This document shows, piece after piece, positions 18,253-26,218 of a stretch of DNA of 26,218 bases (positions within the stretch are counted from its first letter, which is position 1; every line of letters starts with the position of its first letter). This stretch comes from Cudoniella acicularis (taxonomy: Eukaryota; Ascomycota; Leotiomycetes; Helotiales; Helotiaceae). The notes below the pieces were generated by a model. It was not told the origin of the DNA and did no database searches. It saw only the letters and a program-made list of their open reading frames with translations. A program made the position numbers and the translations under genes. The DNA lies in NCBI GenBank assembly GCA_013054445.1, contig JAAMPI010000772.1, positions 1 to 26,218 on the forward strand. Reading direction: 5' to 3'.

Positions 18253-18842
18253 TCATACCTCCTCGGCCTCCACTACCCTCGCCTTTAATATTCTCACTTC
18301 CTCCACTGGCCTATCTTCTGCTCCCGTCCTTACCAACCCCATCCTCTTCACCACGCCCAATCCCTTCGTTACCCTCCCAAAAATCGTATGCTTTCCATCC
18401 AGCCATGGTGTTGGCGCAAGCGTAATAAAGAATTGACTGCCATTCGTATTCGGACCACTATTCGCCATGCTCAAGATTCCCGCTCCGGTGTGTTTGAGGG
18501 AGGGGCTGATCTCGTCTTCAAATTTCTCGCCATAAATAGAACTTCCACCCCGCCCTGTGCCTGTCGGATCACCGGTTTGTAGCATAAAGTTCGGAATTAT
18601 GCGGTGGAAGAGGAGGGTATCGTAATAGCCACGAGAGGTGAGAGTCGAGAAGTTCTTGCATGTCTGAAAGAGGTCAGTTGGCTGGAGGAAGGGAGGAGCT
18701 TCTGGATGAGGAGCGTACCTTTGGAGCGTGTTCGTGGTATAATTCAACTACAATCACGCCCTGTAAGGCATTAGCAGACTCTCAAGCAGTTGGCAGATGT
18801 AGAACTAGCCATTGTAGTTTCTAACGCGACATTGGTCGTCAT
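18253..18842 (-). CDS. Cyclophilin-type peptidyl-prolyl cis-trans isomerase, PPIL1-like, 161 aa
   Basis: Exons: 18842-18810 (11 codons), 18760-18719 (14 codons) and 18663-18253 (136 codons plus stop). The single-domain protein has all the main cyclophilin active-site residues: Arg46 and Phe51 in Phe-His-Arg-Ile-Ile-Pro-Asn-Phe, Gln54 in Met-Leu-Gln-Thr-Gly-Asp, Phe103 in Asn-Gly-Ser-Gln-Phe-Phe, Trp112, and His117 in Asp-Gly-Lys-His. Length and the short N-terminus (Val-Ala-Leu-Glu-Thr-Thr-Met-Gly) match the PPIL1 group, whose members associate with the spliceosome in other eukaryotes. No signal peptide, so nuclear or cytosolic. Intron 2 is canonical (GTACGC..TTTCAG, 55 nt). Intron 1 (18809-18761, 49 nt) must start with GC rather than GT to give Met-Gly-Val-Ile-Val-Val in frame. 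The gene is divergent from signal peptide peptidase. Confidence 0.95.
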
Positions 18843-19279
18843 TTAGGGGAATGGGCTTTGCGCCAAGGGTCGCGACAGACGGTTATCGTAACGCTAAGGG
18901 TAAGTCCGAAGCTCTGTGGTGACTCTAGTAGTCGAATAGCGCGATATAAATTGATGCGGTGCCCGTAGAAGTGTATTTGAATAGTCGTTCTTGATAATTT
19001 TGTGTTTGTTCCTGGCAAGGCTGAACCCCGCCAAAATATTTCCTCGCCTCGTCATTTCTTGGTTTTGGCAACCTCAAATAAAAACATCTACCCTGTCACA
19101 TTCCTTCCACTCTTTCATATTCCCAGAAAAAATTACATTTGAACTCTGAAAGCTTCTCTCTTTGACATATCTTTCGTCGCTCGTTGCGTTTCTGATGCGC
19201 AAGCAAGATCTTGCCATCTGTCTTCATCCTTGAGCCAGGCTGAGCCTCGTCGTAAATCGATACAATATTATTTCTCACC
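18843..19279. promoter_or_regulatory. Bidirectional promoter region, cyclophilin / signal peptide peptidase
   Basis: A 437-bp space separates two divergent intact start codons. The half next to the plus-strand gene is CT-rich, typical of fungal promoters and 5' UTRs. The plus start has a favourable context (CACCATGG). No specific factor site is claimed. Confidence 0.7.
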
Positions 19280-21141
19280 ATGGACACCTCAGCAGCAATG
19301 GAGAAATTCCTCAGCTTTTTCCAGGGCGACAGTCCAGCTCTCCATTTTATTGGGAAATATGGTTACAAAATTTACGAACGGAGGGAACTCATTCAGATGG
19401 AAACTCACCTGATTCTTTCTGCCTTGTTTCCTATTTACATCGGCTCACATGCCTCATTACGGCGGCCTCCATCAGCAGAAGCACCGAAGAAATCAAAGAA
19501 TGGTGATGAAGAGGACGATGAAATCAAAGTTGACCCTATCGTTGAAGGTCTCACGCCTTCGGATGCCATCATGTTTCCTGTGTTGGCTGGGATCACGTTG
19601 GCAGGCTTGTATTTCATCATCAAATGGTTGAAGGATCCTGCTCTTCTCAACAGGATTCTCACTTGGTATTTCTCTGGACTTGGGATCTTCGGGGTTGGAA
19701 GACTTGCTGGCGATGGATTGAATGTTCTTACGACTTTTGTTTTTCCTTCCGCTTGGTCTTCCCGCAAAGAAACATATTTCATCGACCAAGAACTGTCGAA
19801 GCAACTCGTTGGGGATATCAGCAAATCCGGAATACAAAAGTATCGGAAATTTGCGGACGGAAAAACTAACCCTCTAGCTGGTCCTCTTTCTGATATCAAA
19901 TTCTCCAAATCCACAACTCAGTCTCTTTGGAACCTCCGTGCCCTCCTCAAAAACACCTGGATCTTCCGCGGCTACATCCACAACGCCATCAACATAAAAT
20001 CTCGCGTCCGTCTCAACGATGCAATCGGGCTTGTTTTAGGCATAATAGCCATCACTCTCTACAACACCGTTGGAAAAACCTGGTGGCTAACCAACCTCCT
20101 CGGCTTCGGTTTCTGCTATGGAACTCTCCAACTCATGTCCCCTACCACGTTTTGGACCGGTTCCCTTGTTCTTGCCGGACTCTTCATCTACGACATAACC
20201 ATGGTTTTCTATACGCCCCTCATGGTCACCGTTGCCACCTCCCTCGATGTCCCCATTAAACTCGTCTTCCCAGGCCCCAAGCAAGGAAGCATGCTCGGAC
20301 TAGGCGACGTCGTCCTTCCCGGCATCATGATGGCCATCGCCCTCCGCTTCGACCTCTACCTTCAATACCTTCGCAAACAGCAAATCCGCACTGCCCAAGA
20401 CCTCCATACGTTTGGTTCACCAGGTAACCTACCCAAGGACCTGATTAAGAAAGTATACAAAGCCCCCTACGAAGCAGCCACCGGTGTTTGGGGGGAACGC
20501 TTCTGGACCTCATACTCTTCAACTACAAAAACCCCCGCAGATGGCGCCCGCTTTCCCAAAACCTACTTTTATGCCAGCGTCATAGGCTACATCACTAGCA
20601 TGGTAACCACCCTCGTCGTGCTCAAAATCTTCAACCACGCGCAACCAGCACTTCTGTACCTCGTTCCTGGCGTCTTGATATCCCTCTGGGCTACAGCTTT
20701 ATTAAGAGGAGAGTTCAAGTTAATGTGGGAATACACCGAAGATGGGAGTTTAGAATCCGATTGGGCAGATGTGAAAGCGAAGCGGGAGGCTGAGGAAAAA
20801 GCTGAGAAAGAAAAGTCTAAAAAGGGGAAAGGTGGTAAAGTAGAGCAGAAAAAACAGAAAGAGGAGAAAGTTAATGAGCACGCTCATCATGTCTTCCTGT
20901 TTTCTCTATCAGAACCTAAAAATCGACAAGGGTTAGGGAATCTACTGAAACCAAGGGGCATTTTTGCGGGGGGGAGGGGAAAGATCTTGAGGGGAGGATG
21001 GATGGTGACAAGAAAGAGGTTGAAGATGAGAAAAAGGAACTAAAGGAAGTGGTGAGTGGGGTGCAGCATATAAATGGGGAGGCAGATGATACGGATGAAT
21101 TTAGTGTTTCTGAGGAGGATGACGAGGATGATAAATCTTGA
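19280..21141 (+). CDS. Signal peptide peptidase (intramembrane aspartyl protease, family A22B)
   Basis: This multi-pass ER-type protease cleaves membrane-embedded signal peptides. The catalytic motifs are present: Tyr304-Asp305 (Phe-Ile-Tyr-Asp), Gly340-Leu-Gly-Asp343 (Met-Leu-Gly-Leu-Gly-Asp) and the C-terminal Pro456-Ala-Leu. At least eight hydrophobic helices surround them. A Lys/Glu-rich linker (about 497-530) leads to His-His-Val-Phe-Leu-Phe-Ser-Leu, usual in fungal members. The first reading frame stops at 21043 with an odd basic tail (587 aa). Removing a 65-nt intron 20932-20996 (donor GTTAGG, acceptor GGGGAG) instead joins in frame to Met-Asp-Gly-Asp-Lys-Lys-Glu...Ser-Val-Ser-Glu-Glu-Asp-Asp, stopping at 21139-21141 (598 aa). 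I prefer this model because the acidic, Ser-containing tail is much more protein-like, although both splice sites are weak. A frameshift in the G-rich stretch at 20977-20994 is the alternative. Confidence 0.93.
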
Positions 21142-21738
21142 AAATCCAGTATCAAAACAAGCGTCGAAACACACATAGACAGAAGAATCTATCGCTGTCG
21201 CTGTCGCTATTTGCCACAGCTTAGCTTGCCCTATTTTGGTATTACATAAATGTAATTATTCTACTATTAAAACAACAGAAAACTAAAATCTAGAAAATAA
21301 ACCCATGAAAAGGACTTTTCGCTTTTGATGGTTGTTAAATTAATTTCATACCATTTTTGTTTGATTGATGTGTAGAAAGAGAGGGGATAACTAGAGGAAT
21401 AGAGGAGAAAGGAATAGAGAAGAAATAGATCCGTTCTCCAAATGGCAGGTTTTGAGCAATGAATAGTTTAAATTTAATTCTTGTTGAATCTAATTCTGGA
21501 AAATGTCAGCGCGCTGCAGCACGCCCTATTTATCGACTTTCTCTCTAAACACGAAATATCTAATTCTCTTTCAACCGTGAAATCATAATGCCTCCTTCAT
21601 GCATGCCATTTCGTCTTGATTCATGAATATTTTTTTCTCCGTCTCAAACGCCGTCATCCGAATGCAACTCAACGCCTTCAGTTTCATTTCTTCGTGCATG
21701 CATTTTCATAATACTTTCGAGGACTGGGCGATCAAGGC
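21142..21738. other. Convergent 3' flanks, AT-rich
   Basis: This region separates the ends of two convergent genes. It has AT-rich 3' UTR-like sequence with possible polyadenylation A-rich signals (for example AATAAA at 21296) and a short CTGTCG repeat near 21195. No gene. Confidence 0.65.
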
Positions 21739-22833
21739 TTAAGAGCCGAAAGCTGCAGCGGGGTAAACTCTCTTCTTCTTTCCTCCCGTGCCGCTTCTCG
21801 AACTACTTCTCGAGCTCGCCCTGCTAGCCTCTGCGGACCCATTCTGACTCGTTGGTTTGAGCAAGGAGCTTCCGAGCACATCTTCAGGTAGGTCATTCCA
21901 CTCTCTTTCTGGGCCTTTCTCCTGGAATGATCGCGCTTGTGTCATATTTCCCGATCTTGCTTCTAATACTGACTGTGGTGGCAGTTTCAGTGATGGAGCT
22001 GGAGAAGGGCTATTCGAAATAGCGGCCCCATTGGGTGGATTTGAAACAGGGAGAGACTGTAAATGATCACTGGGCAATATCCTTCGTCTTAAAACCCAAG
22101 CGGAATCCGGTTTCAATCTTCTGTAATATCCCACAACTGCATATTCGTCTCTTTTAAATCCCCTTTTCGCATACCATTCCAAGGCCTCATCGTTCTGAGT
22201 CCATACGTGTGCATATATTTCTGCGATTCGTACTCCGTCGGGAGATGTGCTGGTAAGAGTTGCGTTCGAGATAACTTCATTCAGTACTGCTGCGGCGAGT
22301 CCTTTGCTTCGATATGGTGATAGAAGAGCCAGAGATTGTATGTATATATCGTAGCATCCTGGAATGAAAGTTGGATTTGTGGGACTAAAATCCGGGGTAG
22401 GTGTGGAGTCAAGTCGACAGATTATACCTCCGATAACTTTGGCTTCTGTAGAATCAGGATCCACCCATTGGATGACGCGAGAAAAACTGGGAGTTGGCAG
22501 AGGTTCGAGGATTTTGTGGTAGAAGCTGTCGGGGTAGTGGATCGGGAGAAGAAGGGAATTGATTCTTCGCAAGGGTTGGATGTGCTCTTGTCGGATCATA
22601 GAAATGGTTGCTTGTGGGAGTATATTGGGATTGGATTTTGGAACCTGAGGCGGCGATGGTTGGGGAGGAGAGTAGGGTGACGTTTGCTTAAGAGGAAGAC
22701 TTGTGGCGCTGGTGGGTTTGCTTGTGATCGCTCCTGGCGGTGCCGTGTAACTTGGTGTTCGTGGCTGGAAGAACGATCGTATTGATGGTTGTGTTCGGGC
22801 CTGCAGAGGCGTGGAAGTACTATTCGTCTCCAT
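21739..22833 (-). CDS. NAA50-type N-terminal acetyltransferase (GNAT) with an N-terminal PIP-box-like motif
   Basis: A single exon encodes 364 aa. Residues about 78-250 form a GNAT domain very close in layout to NAA50: Ile-Asn-Ser-Leu-Leu-Leu-Pro-Ile-His-Tyr (91-100) matches the NAA50 helix that starts Leu-Asn-x-x-x-Phe-Pro-Val. Ile-Gly-Gly-Ile-Ile-Cys-Arg-Leu-Asp (134-142) follows, and the acetyl-CoA loop is Arg-Ser-Lys-Gly-Leu-Ala (175-180). Then come Ala-Leu-Glu-Trp-Tyr-Ala-Lys-Arg-Gly-Phe (217-226) and Tyr-Tyr-Arg-Arg-Leu-Lys-Pro (236-242). NAA50 acetylates protein N-termini and is linked to sister-chromatid cohesion in animals. The protein is about twice the usual NAA50 length: it adds a Ser/Pro-rich N-terminus with Gln15-Pro-Ser-Ile-Arg-Ser-Phe-Phe22, a good PCNA-interaction consensus, and a ~110-residue Ser-rich tail with Lys-Lys-Lys-Arg, a possible nuclear signal. 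The ATG at 22833 is the first in frame. Confidence 0.9.
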   Translation of the reverse strand: METNSTSTPLQARTQPSIRSFFQPRTPSYTAPPGAITSKPTSATSLPLKQTSPYSPPQPSPPQVPKSNPNILPQATISMIRQEHIQPLRRINSLLLPIHYPDSFYHKILEPLPTPSFSRVIQWVDPDSTEAKVIGGIICRLDSTPTPDFSPTNPTFIPGCYDIYIQSLALLSPYRSKGLAAAVLNEVISNATLTSTSPDGVRIAEIYAHVWTQNDEALEWYAKRGFKRDEYAVVGYYRRLKPDSAWVLRRRILPSDHLQSLPVSNPPNGAAISNSPSPAPSLKLPPQSVLEARSGNMTQARSFQEKGPEREWNDLPEDVLGSSLLKPTSQNGSAEASRASSRSSSRSGTGGKKKRVYPAAAFGS

Positions 22834-23354
22834 TTTGCTGAATTGCAGTCTTTTGAAGTTGAGATTACTTTGAAGATTTCATATAGTCGCGCTCCAAGGT
22901 CGAGCCCCTATATGCTTCCCTCCCACATACAAATTCCCGCAGTGCGGTGTTTTTAGTCGCATCGAAATGTTGACATGCATTCATTCGTTCGCTGGCGGCA
23001 CATTAACCCCATTCGGCCACCGCCTTCCAGCTCCACCAAACCTTAAATCTAAGCGCGTGGCAGAATCGACCCCTACAGCCCCAGCCTGAACATCAATCCT
23101 GACCGAAGGTGAAGCTTGGTTTCAGACAATAGCTTCGTGCAAAGAATTGCCCTTCTATTGACCCGCCGCCGACAATATTCCTTATTCTCAAGATGCCGGC
23201 CACGCAGGAAGACGCACTATGAAAATGCCCGCTCATGTCTTGTGCTCCTCTATCCCCTTTGCATCGTCCTGCAGCTTGTCATTGAGTGCATTGCAAACGT
23301 TCCTTTTCCCCCATCCGCAGATTACCGCAGCCTGCTCACTAGAACAACCACAAC
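22834..23354. promoter_or_regulatory. Bidirectional promoter region, NAA50-like / Sgf11-type gene
   Basis: A 521-bp space separates divergent starts. It is CT-rich next to the plus-strand gene. The open frames 23116-23439 and 23219-23407 overlap the start of the real gene in other frames and have no family signal. Confidence 0.65.
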
Positions 23355-24868
23355 ATGGCTGCCAACGACAGCTTTCCGCAGACCGGTATCATTGTCCCCG
23401 GAAATGATCAGCCTCTTGACAATATGGGCGTCTTGGTAAATTTTATTCATTTTCCGAATTCCTTTCTGCACGTTGGGGGCAAAGTTACGATGTCTAACCT
23501 CCTTAATAGGCACACGCGATACTCGATGACATTGTCTACAACATAATCCACGATATAGTTCTCAACACACATCGGGAAGAAAAGATGGCAAAAGGCTCAT
23601 CTGCAGCAATTCTTGTCGAAGACAAAGCTGCACAAACCGCACCTCCCTTGGACGACTCGAATCCGGCCCCAGAGCCCCCACATAAGGTCGAAATTGACTC
23701 TGCTATATATGATGATGGGAAGGTGTATCTGATAGGAAATCCGTTGAAAACCACGCCCGAAATGCTTTGTCCAAAATGCCATCTGCCCCGACTTCTCTTC
23801 CCTACCGACGGTGTTGGGTCTCGAAAACCGGAGCCTGGTGTGGAATATTGCAAAAAGCGTCCTTTCATAGAAAAACCATACCATGATATTTACGGACAGA
23901 CGTTTCAAATGGAGGGGCCGGGTCGAGGAAAGAAGAAGAAGGACATGGTCAATCCTCTGCTACAAACTGCAAAAGAAGGCACGCCATCAGGAAGCCAAGA
24001 TTCTCCAAACCCATCGCCACCTCCTGGAGAAGGACCTCCAAAACCAATTTCATTCCCTCACGCAAAATGTCACAATTGCAATACTTTCCTTCCTATAAAA
24101 CGAATGAACAATCATATGATCAAATGTATTGGAGGTGGTGGGAGAGATTCTTCACGAGCAGCTCTCCTCAAGATCCAAAATGGCAACGGAAACGGCAGCC
24201 AGAACGGAAGTACACCTCCCGGAAGTCGAAACGGAACTCCAGCACCCCCTGGTGTGCAAAATCCGAAAGGAAAGAGCAGCCCAAATAAGAGGGAGGTAGG
24301 AGATGATTTCGATTCGGATACCTCACCCCAAAAGAAAAAGAAGGTTATCAAGAAGACAGCTGCGACAAAACTCAAAGCTCCAAAGATGGCAAAGTCTGCG
24401 TCACAAATGTCAAGTTCGAATTTAAGCTTCGAGCAGAAAGCTCCAGCTACAGATGATGAGGATGACGATGGCGGAGACGATGACAATGCGAGCGAATATG
24501 GTACTGTGGTGGTAGAGCCTAAGAAGAAGGTCATCAAACCGCCTGTTATAAAGAAGCCGAACCAGGGCAGTATTACCAATGGTGGGAAACGGGAAAAGAA
24601 GTGGATCTATGGAAAAGGGGGCGTGAAACCCACCGACCCACCCGATACAAGCTCCAGTCCCATTACACCTCCGATCAAGCTCAAACTCAAGCCTGGTTCC
24701 GCGAGTACGAATGGGGAATCTCGACCATCAGGGGCAAAGAGTATCCCAATGAAGGGCGGAGAAACGAAACTTGTCACTGGTGTCAGTACAAGTAATGGGA
24801 AGCTTACAGCAGCTGCTAGCTTACGCGCCGGTTCGGAATCGAGTCAAACGCTCAGCTCGCCCAATTGA
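23355..24868 (+). CDS. Sgf11-type C2HC zinc-finger protein, putative SAGA deubiquitinase-module subunit
   Basis: Exons 23355-23435 and 23510-24868, with a 74-nt intron (GTAAAT donor, TCTAAC branch, AATAG acceptor) joined in phase 0; 479 aa. The short first exon leads into a predicted helix (Ile-Leu-Asp-Asp-Ile-Val...His-Asp-Ile-Val-Leu...His-Arg-Glu-Glu-Lys) like the N-terminal helix of Sgf11/ATXN7L3 proteins. Residues 214-233 match the Sgf11 zinc finger spacing exactly: Cys214-x2-Cys217-x11-His229-x3-Cys233. An additional Cys114-Pro-Lys-Cys117 pair lies upstream. The rest is disordered: Gly/Asn-rich, Lys-rich (Lys-Lys-Lys-Lys at about 306) and acidic (Asp/Glu run near 350). Sgf11 anchors the deubiquitinase module of SAGA in yeast, in the nucleus. 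The protein is several-fold longer than yeast Sgf11, so the subunit role is inferred from the helix and finger only. Confidence 0.8.
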
Positions 24869-26126
24869 AGACCTGATTCGATCTTCGACAAACATACGTT
24901 GTCGATACAGAGATGAACACCGCAATGTCCTCACGGCCACACGCAAACGAGTTTCATACACATACGCATAAAAGACAGAAAGAGTGAAAGCATCAAAACA
25001 AATCATCATGTATGCATGGAACTGGCGTAAGACTTCTACTTACTTATTTTCCACAAACCAATCCAGAACGGCGGTCCGATCTGGATTTTAGGTGGGCGGG
25101 CGTTTTGGACACGAGCACGACCTGATGGACAGGCGGACGGAAAGTGCATGTTGTACTGTAGGGTACATACGATATGGCGTTGGTCATGTGTTTTTTATTA
25201 CGGAATGAATGGGCCAAGGGAGGGGAGGGGAGGCTGTAGTGTGGTATGTTCTGGTATGGTATGGTATGGACTATGTGTGATGTGTAATGGAATTTTGGGG
25301 GCTGTAGGAATCGACTTGTTCCAATCTACGATAGGGATGAGACAAGACAAAATGAATTTGATTCTACTTCCCGAAAAGAGGTTTCGAGTTTTAACTTATG
25401 AGCGGGTGAACTGCACACAGCGTTGCCACCTTATAATAGCCGTGAGATTCCTTTATCATGAACTATTTACTTTCTTCATTTCCATACCTCGTCAGCTGCC
25501 TCTCTCCTACTAGCAACACCTACTTCGGCTTCTATCTCTTTTCTCTTATCTTTTACTTTCTCTCATCAGTTTTAACGTTCTAGTTTCACTTCTGTTACTT
25601 AGATTTTATATTTTATACCCCATTCCTATTGTATTCTACATAATAGAAAAATACCATACGGTATAATTCTTGTTTGAAGTAAAGATAAATAATACTAAAC
25701 TACTTTGATACCATGTACCTTTCTTGCTACTCACCGTTTGTCTTGCTTCTTGAATTTATAATACATTAACGATTTATCTCTTGATTGGCTTGCCTTACCC
25801 TTTATATGCCGCATCTATTTTTTTTAATTACTTAGTTGTATTTATTTTATTTCCGCTTTTATTTATTGCTGGCTAAAAATTACAGAATGTATATGATGTG
25901 ATACCCTACGAGCATGAGTATCTGTGTATTTCCAGAAAAATCTAATAAATGATAGATCCTAGTAATAAGCATTGTACTATACGGATTGTGAGCCAGAGAT
26001 ACAACCATACCAACCAACTCCAAACCCTATGCCCACCAGTATACTATATACACAAATTTTAATCTCCATGCACATGCCATGCTTATATATATATAACCCT
26101 CAACGCGCCTCATTTCTCCTATCCCC
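24869..26126. other. Long 3' flank, no gene seen
   Basis: No supported gene. The left part is mixed; 25500-26100 is strongly T/A-rich with pyrimidine tracts and resembles UTR or intergenic spacer. The open frame 25148-25513 spans a GGTAT repeat and low-complexity sequence and has no family signal. Confidence 0.55.
25253..25269 (+). repeat. Short tandem repeat, GGTAT unit, three full copies
   Basis: GGTATGGTATGGTATGG is three GGTAT units plus GG, with another GGTAT at 25243. It is a simple microsatellite with no sign of function. Confidence 0.85.
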
Positions 26127-26218
26127 TCATGTAGTCACCCTTGCCCCAGGTAATTTCCAAGCAATCAGATCCTCCCTAACCGCAAACTCATCCACCTCAT
26201 TCGCGCTCCTAACCCCCC
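26127..26218 (-). CDS. C-terminal codons of a gene entering from the right edge
   Basis: On the minus strand an open frame enters at the window end and stops with TGA at 26129-26127. It reads Arg-Ser-Ala-Asn-Glu-Val-Asp-Glu-Phe-Ala-Val-Arg-Glu-Asp-Leu-Ile-Ala-Trp-Lys-Leu, then Pro-Gly-Ala-Arg-Val-Thr-Thr. The amphipathic, charged composition is what a real protein C-terminus looks like and differs from the low-complexity flank. About 30 residues are too few to name a family. Confidence 0.5.
   Translation of the reverse strand, partial: GVRSANEVDEFAVREDLIAWKLPGARVTT

Noticed and set aside
23116..23439. Plus-strand open frame overlapping the Sgf11-type start
   Set aside because: It lies in a different frame from the supported exon, starts from a non-ATG codon, and has no homology pattern.

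Overview
The window reads as nuclear DNA of a filamentous ascomycete fungus, most likely of the Leotiomycetes type. The class is inferred from the style of the lineage-restricted proteins; no marker gene proves it. Introns are short (about 45-110 nt) with GT..AG ends and CTAAC/CTAAT-like branch sites. Genes lie on both strands without operons. The proteins include signal peptide peptidase, a PPIL1-type cyclophilin, a NAA50-type acetyltransferase and an Sgf11-type zinc-finger protein.

Layout. Positions 1-7.8 kb hold four genes: the first exon of a MAPEG-like membrane protein (-), a four-exon fungal-specific membrane protein (+) whose last exon appears frameshifted, a ZZ zinc-finger protein (-), and a five-exon Cys-rich cell-surface protein (-) whose middle exons and introns arose by tandem duplication. 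From 7.8 to 18.2 kb I see no clearly intact gene. This stretch holds a 255-bp MITE-like element with 28-bp inverted termini, a broken 2-oxoglutarate/Fe(II) oxygenase, a head-to-head pair of homologous and broken Cys-rich zinc-binding genes, a perfect 20-bp palindrome, and two broken multi-pass membrane protein genes. From 18.2 to 24.9 kb lie four intact housekeeping-type genes arranged as two divergent pairs: cyclophilin with signal peptide peptidase, and the NAA50-like acetyltransferase with the Sgf11-type protein. The last 1.3 kb is 3' flank, ending in the C-terminal codons of another gene (-).

How the parts relate. The right-hand genes are conserved cell functions (protein folding, intramembrane proteolysis, N-terminal acetylation, chromatin) that share bidirectional promoters but form no common pathway. 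The main biological story is the contrast between this healthy block and the adjacent 10-kb block of decayed genes, where the lesions are stop codons and frame changes inside otherwise readable homologous protein. No CRISPR array, rRNA, convincing tRNA, prophage or defence system is present.
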